Source of the DNA: Acidobacteriota bacterium
GTDB lineage: Bacteria > Acidobacteriota > UBA6911
Reading direction: 5' to 3'
Assembly (NCBI GenBank): GCA_016934555.1
Contig: JAFGSS010000055.1
Span: 1-33,617 of the forward strand
Length of the DNA stretch: 33,617 bases
Below the pieces are notes generated by a model. That model did no database searches and was not told the origin of the DNA. It saw only the letters and a program-made list of their open reading frames with translations. This document shows, piece after piece, positions 7,947 to 14,905 of the stretch; the first letter of the stretch is position 1; every line of letters begins with the position of its first letter. The translations under genes and the position numbers were made by a program.

Positions 7947-8768
7947 TCAGCCTGCGAAAAAGACGCCCGAGGTCGCCACCGACGCGACGATGGACAGGGC
8001 CGTCAGCCCCAGGCAGACGAGGGCCCCGATCGTGTGTCCCACCCGCTCGGGGAGCAGGGGATGGAGCACCCGCCCCGCGACGAACCCCCCCGCGAACCCC
8101 CCCAGGTGGGCGAAGTTGTCGACGTTGGGCATCAGGAACCCGAAAACGAAAAGGACCGCGGCGTAGGTCAGCGCCTGGCTGCCGATCTGGCGGCTCCCGG
8201 TGCGCCGGCCGTAGGCCACCAGCGCCCCCAGCAGCCCGAAGATGGGGGCGGAGGCCCCCACCGTCAGCGGGATGCCCCAGAGAGTGCTCAGCAGGAAGCC
8301 GGTAACGGAGGCGACCGTGTAAATGATGGCCGCGCGGGAGGCCCCGTACAGCTCTGCCGCCGCCGGGGCCAGCTGGCGGATCCAGAGCAGGTTGAACGCG
8401 ATGTGCAGCAGCCCGCCGTGAAGCCACGCGGCGGACAGGACGGTCCACCAGCGGTCGTAGCCGAACACGGGGAGGGCGCCACTGGCGCCGAAGGCGGCCA
8501 GGCTCCGCGTGCTCGGGGAGAGGATGGAGAGCCCCGACATCCGGATCCCCTGCGGGTCCATGATGAGGGTGGCCGCGTAGAGCAGGGCGCACCCGTAGAT
8601 GACGACGGGGGCGAACCCGAGGCTGCCCCCCATCCGGCGCAATACCCCGGCGAAGCCCCACATCCCCGGGTTGCGCCGTCCGCAGTTGTAGCAGACCTCG
8701 TCCGTCACCCCGACCAGTTTGCCGCACGAGGGGCAAAGCACGGACCCTGTTTTCTGTCGTTTCAGCAT
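7947..8768 (-). CDS. Rhomboid family intramembrane serine protease with N-terminal zinc ribbon
   Basis: A 273-residue protein. Residues 12-29 form a CPSC...CYNC zinc ribbon, likely cytoplasmic. A rhomboid domain of about six to seven membrane segments follows. Visible are AAWLHGGLLHIAFN (the HxxxxHxxxN oxyanion/structural motif, residues 117-126), the nucleophile loop GASAPIFGLLGA (Ser173; usual form GASGAIFGL) and the catalytic His in NVDNFAHLGGFAGG (His221). Rhomboids cleave single-pass membrane proteins within the bilayer; the substrate here is unknown. Both members of the Ser-His dyad are present, so it should be active. It converges on moaA (25 bases between stops) and diverges from gpsA. 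There is no Shine-Dalgarno before the ATG and a promoter abuts the start. Confidence 0.92.
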   Translation of the reverse strand: MLKRQKTGSVLCPSCGKLVGVTDEVCYNCGRRNPGMWGFAGVLRRMGGSLGFAPVVIYGCALLYAATLIMDPQGIRMSGLSILSPSTRSLAAFGASGALPVFGYDRWWTVLSAAWLHGGLLHIAFNLLWIRQLAPAAAELYGASRAAIIYTVASVTGFLLSTLWGIPLTVGASAPIFGLLGALVAYGRRTGSRQIGSQALTYAAVLFVFGFLMPNVDNFAHLGGFAGGFVAGRVLHPLLPERVGHTIGALVCLGLTALSIVASVATSGVFFAG

Positions 8769-8774
8769 GGGGAC

Positions 8775-8803
8775 ATTATGACGGCAAGCGGCGGGTTTGG
8801 GAA
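8775..8803 (-). promoter_or_regulatory. Probable promoter for the rhomboid gene, placing the start at or near the ATG
   Basis: On the minus strand TTCCCA (8803-8798, 4 of 6), a 17-base spacer, then CATAAT (8780-8775, 5 of 6). Only GTCCCC separates the -10 from the ATG at 8768, so the first transcribed base would be at or next to the A of the start codon. The gene also lacks a Shine-Dalgarno, consistent with a leaderless message. Confidence 0.45.
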
Positions 8804-8892
8804 TTCACAATCGCCCGCCGGGCTCAAAATTATGGGACTTCTTCCCCAAGCCTTCGCGCCGGTGTGATATTTTGACCTCGGGAGGAGGGGCT

Positions 8893-9891
8893 ATGGCAGA
8901 GGTCGCCGTCATCGGGGCGGGGGGCTGGGGGACGGCGCTCGCGGGAGCGCTGGCGGGCATGGGCCATGGCGTCCGGCTCTGGGCGCACGAGGAGGAGGTG
9001 GTCGCCTCCATAAGGGAGGAGCGGCGGAACCGGCTCTTTCTGCCCGAGGTGGCTCTTCCCGATGCCGTCCGGGCCACTTCGAATCTCGAGGAGGCGATCG
9101 GGCCGGCGGGGATCGTGTTGACGGTGATGCCGTCGCACGTCTGCCGCGCTCTGTACGAACGCATGCTTCCGGTCCTCGGGCCGGGCCAGGTGCTTGTGAG
9201 CGCCACCAAGGGGCTGGAACAGGCGACGCTGAGGCGCATGAGCGAGGTCATCGAGGAGGTGGTCCGCGCCCGCTTCCCCCCCCGGATCGCGGTCCTTTCG
9301 GGGCCGAGTTTCGCGCGCGAAGTGGCGCGGGGGGAGCCTACGGCGCTCGTGGTGGCTTCCGGCTCCCCGGAGGTCGCGGAGCGGATCCAGCGGGAGTTTT
9401 CCTCCCGGACGCTGCGCCTGTACGTCTCCGGGGATGTGGTGGGGGTCGAACTGGGGGGCGCGGTCAAGAACGTCATCGCCATCGCCGCGGGCGTCGTCGA
9501 GGGGCTGGGGCTGGGGCATAACCCCATGGCCGCCCTCGTCACCCGGGGGCTGGCCGAGATCTCCCGCCTGGCCGCGGCCTGCGGGGGGAGGCAGGAGACC
9601 CTGGCCGGACTGGCCGGGATGGGGGATCTCGTGCTCACCTGCACCGGGGCGCAGAGCCGGAACCGCGGGGTGGGGGTCGCCCTGGGGAAGGGGCGCACCC
9701 TCGGCGACATCCTGGGACCGATGCGCGAGGTGGCCGAAGGGGTGAAGACCACCGAAGCCGTGCTCGAGCTCTCCCGGCGCCTCGGGGTGGACATGCCGAT
9801 AGCGACGATGGTCGGGCGCATCCTTTGCGGCGCGATCGGCCCGAGGGAGGCTATCGGCGAACTTATGGAACGGTCGCTCAAGAGCGAATAG
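8893..9891 (+). CDS. gpsA: NAD(P)-dependent glycerol-3-phosphate dehydrogenase
   Basis: A 332-residue cytoplasmic enzyme that reduces dihydroxyacetone phosphate to sn-glycerol 3-phosphate for phospholipid synthesis. The dinucleotide-binding motif VIGAGGWGTALAGALAGMGH begins at residue 5. VTVMPSHVCR, SATKGLE, AVLSGPSFAREVARGEPTALVVAS and the substrate-domain LGGAVKNVIAIAAGVVEGLGLGHNPMAALVTRGLAEI (catalytic Lys in VKN), GMGDLVLTCTG and SRNRGVGVALGKG complete the family pattern. The track ORF starts at 8797, but ATG 8893 has a strong GGGAGGAGGGG ribosome-binding site and gives the canonical N-terminus. The YitT gene follows after 30 bases and is probably co-transcribed. Confidence 0.96.
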   Translation: MAEVAVIGAGGWGTALAGALAGMGHGVRLWAHEEEVVASIREERRNRLFLPEVALPDAVRATSNLEEAIGPAGIVLTVMPSHVCRALYERMLPVLGPGQVLVSATKGLEQATLRRMSEVIEEVVRARFPPRIAVLSGPSFAREVARGEPTALVVASGSPEVAERIQREFSSRTLRLYVSGDVVGVELGGAVKNVIAIAAGVVEGLGLGHNPMAALVTRGLAEISRLAAACGGRQETLAGLAGMGDLVLTCTGAQSRNRGVGVALGKGRTLGDILGPMREVAEGVKTTEAVLELSRRLGVDMPIATMVGRILCGAIGPREAIGELMERSLKSE

Positions 9892-9921
9892 GCCCTCCGG
9901 GGGCCGGGAATTGGAGGGGCG

Positions 9922-10761
9922 GTGAAGACCCTGGCCTGGAATATCGTTCTGATCATCGTGGGGAGCGCTCTGTGCGCGGCGGCGGTGAACGGCATCCTGA
10001 TCCCGCAGGGGTTCCTCAGCGCCGGGTTCACCGGGGTCACGCTCGTCATCCACCTCGTGAGCGACTCCCTCCCCCTGGGGCTCATCTATTTTCTCCTCAA
10101 CGTTCCGCTCTTCCTCGTCGGGTGGAAGTTCGTCGGCCGGCGCTTCTTCACCTACAGCATCCTGGGGATGACGATCCTGTCCGCCGCCCTCCATACAGTG
10201 CATGTGCGGATCCCGGTCACGGACCCGATCCTGGCCGGCATGCTCGCGGGCATCATCAACGGGTGCGGGAGCGGCCTCATCCTCCGGTCGATCGGGTCCG
10301 CCGGGGGCGTGGACATCCTGGCCGTCATCCTCAACAAGAGATTTTCGGTCAAGGTCGGGACCACCTCGCTTCTCTTCAACGCCGGCCTGCTCCTCGGCGC
10401 CGCGCTGATCTTCTCCCTGGACATGGCGCTGTACACGCTCCTGTTCATCTACGTGAGCGCGCAGATGATGAATCTCGTCGTCATGGGGCTCAGCAAGAGA
10501 AAGACTATGCTGATCGTTTCCGAGCACTGGCCCGAGATCTCGCGGGAGATCCTGAAAAAGGACCGGCGCGGCGTGACCATCCTCGAAGGGAAGGGGGCCT
10601 ACAGCGGCGAGGCGCAGCACGTCCTCTATACCGTCATCTCCTTCAGGGACCTTCCCCAGATCAAGAAGGTGATCACCGGCGTCGACCCGAAAGCCTTCGT
10701 GGTGGTGATGGATACACAGGAGGTCATGGGGCGCAGGATGGGCAACCAGCCGCACTGGTAG
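9922..10761 (+). CDS. YitT family membrane protein
   Basis: A 279-residue protein starting with GTG, supported by TTGGAGGGGC just upstream. The N-terminal two thirds has about five to six hydrophobic segments with the family pattern AVNGILIPQGFLSAGFTGVTLVIHL, PLFLVGWKFVGRRFFTYSI and RSIGSAGGVDILAVILNKRF (repeated YitT/DUF161 units). The C-terminal cytoplasmic part from about residue 195 (MLIVSEHWPEISREILKKDRRGVTILEGKGAYSGEAQHVLYTVIS ... FVVVMDTQEVMG) is the DUF2179 domain, a small ferredoxin-like, PII-resembling fold. The function of the family is not established; a transporter is often supposed. It follows gpsA by 30 bases and converges on the MgtC/DUF4010 gene. Confidence 0.9.
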   Translation: MKTLAWNIVLIIVGSALCAAAVNGILIPQGFLSAGFTGVTLVIHLVSDSLPLGLIYFLLNVPLFLVGWKFVGRRFFTYSILGMTILSAALHTVHVRIPVTDPILAGMLAGIINGCGSGLILRSIGSAGGVDILAVILNKRFSVKVGTTSLLFNAGLLLGAALIFSLDMALYTLLFIYVSAQMMNLVVMGLSKRKTMLIVSEHWPEISREILKKDRRGVTILEGKGAYSGEAQHVLYTVISFRDLPQIKKVITGVDPKAFVVVMDTQEVMGRRMGNQPHW

Positions 10762-10782
10762 GCCGCCGGCGCCGTGGGGCCC

Positions 10783-12057
10783 TCAGGCGAAGCAGAGCGC
10801 GGCGCCGCCCGCCGCCGCGATGACGAGCGTCGCCGGCAGCACCCTCCTTTTCAGGCCCCTGCCGCTGAAGAGGAGGACGAAGGCGCATTTGACGAAGGTG
10901 TTGGCCAGGGCAGCCAGGGTGATGGCGGCCACCGCCGTTTCCCGACCCCCCCCGGTCCGGGCGAAGTCGGCCATGGAGAGGGTGATGGCGTCCACGTCGG
11001 TCAGGCCGGCCAGAAACGAGACCAGGTAGAGCCCGCCCGCGCTGAAGCGTTCCCGGACGATGCTGACGGTCACGAGCACCAGGGCGAAAACCAGGCCGAA
11101 ACTGACGGCCCGGGTGAGGCTGAAGGGGTTTTTCAGCGGGACTCCCCGGGAGGTCGCCCCCCCCGCGGTCCGGCTGCGGAGGCTGCGGCGGTGGAAGAAG
11201 GCGGCCGCCCCGAACGCAGCCAGACCCATGGCTATGAAGGGGGGCGCCAGCCCGGAAAGGAGCGGGGGGTGCACCACCGCCACTTCCACCATCACCCGCG
11301 GAAACATCACCCCCCAGGCGATCAGGATGCCCAGGGCGAAAAGGTCCCCCGAGTCGGCTCGCCCCGAATCCCGGTCGCCGCGGGCGAAGGAGAGGGTGAC
11401 GGCGGTGGAGGACACCACTCCCCCCGTCAGCCCGGTCAGCGCGGTTCCCCGTCCCGGCCCCAGCCAGCGGACGGCGACATAGCCGACCAGGGAGAGTGCG
11501 GAGATGAGGATGACCAGGAGCCAGAGCTTGTAGGGGTTGAGGGCGTTCCAGGGGTCCACGGTCCGGTCGGGGAGCAGCGGGAGCACGATGAACGAGGCGA
11601 AGAGGAGCCTCAGCCCGGCGTAGATGTCGTCCCGCCCCAGCCGGGTGACCCAGCCGTGCATCGGGTCCTTGTAGGCGAGGATGGCCGTGGTGACGATGCC
11701 CAGCCCGACGGCCAGTTCGGGGTATCCCAGCATCGTCATCCCGCCGAGCAGGCAGACGCAGAGTGCCGCCGCCTCGGTGGTCAGGCCGCTGGATTTCGGC
11801 CTCTGCCCCCCGTGGGTCACGTAGCTGGCGATCTGACCCGCGCCCGCCACGGCCAGAGTGGCGACAAAGATCCACGGGGTGCCCGTGCGGGCGCCGATCC
11901 AGGCGGAAACCGCCCCCGCCATGGCGAGCAGGATGAAGGTTCTCAGGCCGCTGTTGCCGGAAGGGTCTTCCGCGCGCTTGTGGCTCTCGCGCTCGGCGCC
12001 CACCAGGGCGCCGATCAGAAGCGCGATCCCGAAATCCCGAAGCGTCGTCCATTCCAT
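10783..12057 (-). CDS. MgtC/SapB-DUF4010 family membrane protein
   Basis: A 424-residue polytopic membrane protein. Residues 1-140 (MEWTTLRDFGIALLIGALVGAERESHKR ... GLRTFILLAMAGAVSAWIG ... TTEAAALCVCLLGGMTMLGYPELAVGLGIVTTAILAYK) are an MgtC/SapB N-domain, with the GLRT motif. The rest, with about eight more hydrophobic segments and ALTGLTGGVVSSTAVTLSFAR and VSFLAGLTDVDAITLSMADFAR, is the DUF4010 part. MgtC proteins affect Mg homeostasis or virulence in pathogens; the two-domain form has no settled role. The ATG at 12057 was preferred to the upstream one of the track because it begins the conserved domain; the extension (RRRARTPAAPPTREP) looks non-coding. It lies 129 bases downstream of the RsbW-like gene on the same strand. 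Confidence 0.88.
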   Translation of the reverse strand: MEWTTLRDFGIALLIGALVGAERESHKRAEDPSGNSGLRTFILLAMAGAVSAWIGARTGTPWIFVATLAVAGAGQIASYVTHGGQRPKSSGLTTEAAALCVCLLGGMTMLGYPELAVGLGIVTTAILAYKDPMHGWVTRLGRDDIYAGLRLLFASFIVLPLLPDRTVDPWNALNPYKLWLLVILISALSLVGYVAVRWLGPGRGTALTGLTGGVVSSTAVTLSFARGDRDSGRADSGDLFALGILIAWGVMFPRVMVEVAVVHPPLLSGLAPPFIAMGLAAFGAAAFFHRRSLRSRTAGGATSRGVPLKNPFSLTRAVSFGLVFALVLVTVSIVRERFSAGGLYLVSFLAGLTDVDAITLSMADFARTGGGRETAVAAITLAALANTFVKCAFVLLFSGRGLKRRVLPATLVIAAAGGAALCFA

Positions 12058-12186
12058 GGCCGGTTCCCGAGTCGGAGGCGCCGCCGGAGTCCGGGCCCGG
12101 CGCCGCAGGCCACACCATCGCACAGCCGGGCCGCGACCGCAACAGGATTTGTCGGTCGTCGCCGCAGGGGGCGGGGGCCCACCGCA

Positions 12187-12642
12187 TCAGCGGGGAGGGG
12201 CCACCCTCATCCGGATTTCGGTCCCCCCCTTTTCGAAGCGGACCTCGTCCATCAGCTGGTTGATGAGGAAGACGCCGCGCCCCCCGGTCGAGAAGAGGTT
12301 CTGCCCCGTTACGGGACTCGGGATGGAGGCGGGATCGAAGCCGGGGCCAGGATCCCGGACGACGATGAGCATGCCGCGCTCGTGGTCGCAGGCGACCGAG
12401 CACTGGACCTTCCCCCCGGGGACATGGGCGATGCCGTGCCGGATCGCGTTGGAGAGGGCTTCGCCCAGGGCCAGTTCCACTTCGAACTCCCGGTCCCTGG
12501 CGCATCCCATTCCCTTGACGATGGTCATGATCCTGTCGACGACGGGGGCGATGGCCTCCACCCCCCCGGAAATCGTGAGATCCATCCGGACCAGGAGTCT
12601 GTCGCTGTCGAAGGTGCAGCTTGCGGGCCGTTCTCCGGACAT
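12187..12642 (-). CDS. RsbW-like ATP-binding protein (anti-sigma regulatory/serine kinase fold)
   Basis: A 151-residue single-domain GHKL ATPase. The N box ELALGEALSNAIRHGI (about residues 60-75), the G1 box VVRDPGPGFDPASI near 100 and STGGRGVFLINQLMDEVRF near 122 match the HATPase_c_2 domain of RsbW/SpoIIAB anti-sigma kinases. Such proteins bind a sigma factor or phosphorylate an STAS-domain antagonist, usually in partner-switching modules, but no STAS, PP2C or sigma-factor gene is next to it. The track extends the ORF to 12846. The ATG at 12642 is chosen because AAAGGAGGGGG sits just upstream and the extension looks non-coding. The divergent neighbour is the peroxiredoxin gene; the intergenic space of 178 bases carries a promoter facing this gene. 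Confidence 0.88.
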   Translation of the reverse strand: MSGERPASCTFDSDRLLVRMDLTISGGVEAIAPVVDRIMTIVKGMGCARDREFEVELALGEALSNAIRHGIAHVPGGKVQCSVACDHERGMLIVVRDPGPGFDPASIPSPVTGQNLFSTGGRGVFLINQLMDEVRFEKGGTEIRMRVAPPR

Positions 12643-12685
12643 GCCCCCTCCTTTGCACGGTCCTGTTGGTTTCGATAGTGTTTCC

Positions 12686-12691
12686 ATTATA
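12686..12691 (-). promoter_or_regulatory. Candidate -10 box for the RsbW-like gene
   Basis: A perfect TATAAT on the minus strand (GGGTTATAATGG) lies 43 bases upstream of ATG 12642, putting the transcript start near 12679 with the AAAGGAGG ribosome-binding site inside a short leader. No good -35 was found at 16-18 bases. Confidence 0.45.
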
Positions 12692-12820
12692 ACCCAAAGG
12701 GGGAGGGGGGCGACAGGGGTGCGGCCGCAATGACTGGCAACGGGATGCGCGGATGGGGTACTATGGGGCCAGTGAAAGTGATGGAACGGACACGAACCTG
12801 ATCGAGAGGAGAACGACGTC

Positions 12821-13432
12821 ATGTCATCTGCAAAAGTAGGAGCCAAAGCGCCGGAGTTCGAGGCGCCGGCCTATTACAAGGGCGGATTTACCACGGTGAA
12901 ATTATCCGATTTCCAGGGCAAGTGGGTGATGCTCTGTTTTTATCCCGGGGATTTCACCTTCGTTTGAGCGACCGAAGTGTCAGCGGTCGCTGCCAAATTC
13001 GACGAGCTTGCAAAGCTGGGTGTTGAAGTCATCTCCATGAGCGTGGACAGCCAGTTCGTGCACAAGGTCTGGAACGACCAGGAACTGTCCAAGATGGCCA
13101 AGAAGGACATCCCTTTCTACATGGCTTCGGACGGGGGAGGGAATATCGGATCGCTCTACGGCGTTTACGATCCGGAGGACGGCGTGGATTACCGCGGCCG
13201 CTTCATCATCGATCCCGACGGCGTTATTCAGGCGATGGAAGTGTTGACCCCGCCGGTCGGACGCAAATTCAACGAGACCGTCCGCCAGATCCAGGCCTAC
13301 CAGTACGTACGTGCCGCCAAGGGGACCGAAGCGTGCCCCGCGGGCTGGGAGCCGGGGAAGAAGACGCTCAAGCCGGCGCCGGAGCTGGTCGGCAACGTAT
13401 GGAAAGTCTGGGATCCGTTTACGGATCACTAG
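12821..13432 (+). CDS. Selenocysteine-containing peroxiredoxin, AhpC/typical 2-Cys type (in-frame TGA at the peroxidatic position)
   Basis: Read through one TGA, the frame encodes 203 residues. Residues 1-48 ([14 protein letters not shown] ... [16 protein letters not shown]) are the peroxiredoxin N-terminus, and after the TGA the frame continues [30 protein letters not shown]. The family motif is FTFVCPTE; here it reads FTFV-U-ATE, so the TGA replaces exactly the peroxidatic cysteine (residue 49). The P-x3-T-x2-C active-site frame is intact (Pro42, Thr46, U49). The catalytic Arg is in [11 protein letters not shown], and the resolving Cys is in [16 protein letters not shown] (Cys172), so a selenenylsulfide cycle is expected when it reduces H2O2 or alkyl hydroperoxides. 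An AGAGGAGA ribosome-binding site precedes ATG 12821. The track lists only the piece from 12977. Odd: Pro after the active residue is Ala. Alternatives are a nonsense mutation or sequencing error. Confidence 0.9.
12965..12967 (+). other. TGA codon predicted to be read as selenocysteine
   Basis: Codon 49 of the peroxiredoxin. It lies between GTT (Val) and GCG (Ala) in the conserved FTFV-x-x-TE active site, where Cys is otherwise invariant. It is the only stop between the well-supported ATG at 12821 and the natural TAG at 13430-13432. Confidence 0.85.
12968..12994 (+). promoter_or_regulatory. Putative bacterial SECIS element
   Basis: Directly after the TGA a small hairpin can form. CAGC (12981-12984) pairs with GCTG (12989-12992) around a GGTC apical loop (12985-12988), with an unpaired T at 12980 and a further G12979-C12993 pair. 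The loop starts 17 nt after the TGA. The E. coli fdhF SECIS, as I recall it, has an AGGUCU loop at nearly the same distance and a bulged U in the 5' arm, the features read by SelB. An alternative, mutually exclusive 7-bp stem (AGCGACC 12967-12973 with GGTCGCT 12985-12991) also exists. Confidence 0.7.
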
Positions 13433-13517
13433 GCAGCCTGTTTGTGCAGTTGCGGCCGCCCCGGCCGGTCCGACAGGATCCGGCGGGGCGGCCGGGGTAC
13501 GGGGGGGGGTGCGGACC

Positions 13518-14888
13518 ATGGGGAAACCGGCGGGGAGAAGGGGGCTGCTGTTGTCGGTGGCCGCGGCGCTGCTGCTCGCGCTCTATGCGCGCGGGGGCGC
13601 CGGGGAACCGGGCGCAGGGGCGAAAATGGGGGACCACCCCTACGACGCCTTCGAGCCGTCCGAGCGCTGCGCTGTTTGTCACAAGGAGATCGCTCTCCAG
13701 TACGAAAAATCGGCCATGGCGCAATCGCAGGCGCTCCCCTGGGACCAGGCGGAGTATTTCAAACTGGCGCTCCCCCACACCCGGATCGAGCCCAGGGTGG
13801 CTGCGGTGGAAGCCGGATGCATTCAGTGCCACGCGCCCCAGGCCTTCCTGGCGGGGGACGTTCCGCCGCCCGAGGCGCCGAAAGCCGATCGGAAGGCCGA
13901 CGGGGTTTCCTGCGACATGTGTCACGCCATGACCGGTTTTGACGGCGAGGCCCCGGTTAACGGGAACTACGTCGTCAGCCCGGGCAAGGTCAAGCACGGT
14001 TCGCGCAAGGACGCCGCCCCCATGGGGCACGAAGCCGCGTACTCCCCACTCTTCAAGGGGGCCGAGCTGTGCGGAACCTGCCACGACGAAAGCAGTCCCT
14101 ACGGGGCCCCGGTCAAGGAGACCTACCGGGAGTGGAGTCTCGGTCCTTACCGTGAGGCGGGGATCACGTGCCTCCGCTGCCACGTTCCGGCGGCGGCGGG
14201 GAAGGCGGCCGTCATGGGGAAGGAACGGCCCGACGTGGCGCAGCACCTGTTCCAGGGCGCCTACTCCCCCGCCATGCTCCGCGGGGCGGCGACGCTGCAT
14301 ATCTACCCGGCGACGGAGGAGACGGCGGCGGGCCGGACGCTCGATATTTCGGTCGTGATCAGCAACCATCGCGCCGGCCACCGGATCCCCACGGGATCGA
14401 CGGAGGAGCGGCAACTCTGGCTCCGGCTGGAAGCGCGCGATGCGGCGGGGAAGACCTACCATATCCCGGCGGCCCCGGCCGCGGGAGATCCGGCCGAAAA
14501 GAGCTACAGCGTGACCACGAACCGGCCCGCGTGGCAGGATCTCGGCCGGATGATGGGGATCGCGGACTTCAAGGGGGTCCCGCGGGATGCGCTTCCCGAA
14601 GGGGACCGGCTGTTCCGGAAGGTGTTTCTCAACCCGCTGGGGGAGGAGACCGTTGCGCAGTGGTATGCGGCCGATACCGGAGTTTTCGACAACCGCCTGA
14701 AGCCGCTCGAGGCGGTCGTGGAGCGCTACCGCTGGGAGATACCGGAAGGCGTCGCCCATGGGGGGCTCACGATCACGGGCGCTCTCAACTACCGGAGGCT
14801 ACCGCAGTCGGTGGCCGACATGGTGAAGATCGGCCAGGTCCCCATCCTTCCGGTTGCCGCCGGGCAGGCCGTGATCCTGGTCAAATAG
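13518..14888 (+). CDS. Exported five-haem cytochrome c
   Basis: A 456-residue protein with a signal peptide (RRGLLLSVAAALLLALYARGGAGE). It has five CxxCH haem-attachment motifs: CAVCH (about 51), CIQCH (about 101), CDMCH (about 132), CGTCH (about 190) and CLRCH (about 225). The haem region resembles the cytochrome c554/multihaem family. After it, a haem-free C-terminal half (about 255-456) begins LDISVVISNHRAGHRIPTGSTEERQLWLRLEA, a beta-rich domain seen in other multihaem cytochromes. It probably transfers electrons in the periplasm or at the cell surface; the partner is unknown. It starts 85 bases after the peroxiredoxin stop. GTG 13509 is an in-frame alternative start, with only a poly-G tract upstream of either. 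The DUF123 gene follows after 17 bases. Confidence 0.9.
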   Translation: MGKPAGRRGLLLSVAAALLLALYARGGAGEPGAGAKMGDHPYDAFEPSERCAVCHKEIALQYEKSAMAQSQALPWDQAEYFKLALPHTRIEPRVAAVEAGCIQCHAPQAFLAGDVPPPEAPKADRKADGVSCDMCHAMTGFDGEAPVNGNYVVSPGKVKHGSRKDAAPMGHEAAYSPLFKGAELCGTCHDESSPYGAPVKETYREWSLGPYREAGITCLRCHVPAAAGKAAVMGKERPDVAQHLFQGAYSPAMLRGAATLHIYPATEETAAGRTLDISVVISNHRAGHRIPTGSTEERQLWLRLEARDAAGKTYHIPAAPAAGDPAEKSYSVTTNRPAWQDLGRMMGIADFKGVPRDALPEGDRLFRKVFLNPLGEETVAQWYAADTGVFDNRLKPLEAVVERYRWEIPEGVAHGGLTITGALNYRRLPQSVADMVKIGQVPILPVAAGQAVILVK

Positions 14889-14905
14889 GCGGCGACGGGG
14901 GAAAG

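Noticed and set aside
8830-10755. 641-residue minus-strand open frame across gpsA and yitT
   Set aside because: Antisense to two well-supported genes and rich in Asp/His/Pro low-complexity sequence.
12977-13432. A separate peroxiredoxin gene starting after the TGA, as in the ORF track
   Set aside because: The apparent start is simply the first GTG/ATG-type codon after the TGA; the domain begins at 12821 and the N-terminal half is conserved in frame, so one Sec-containing gene is the better reading. A pseudogene remains the fallback if Sec machinery is missing.
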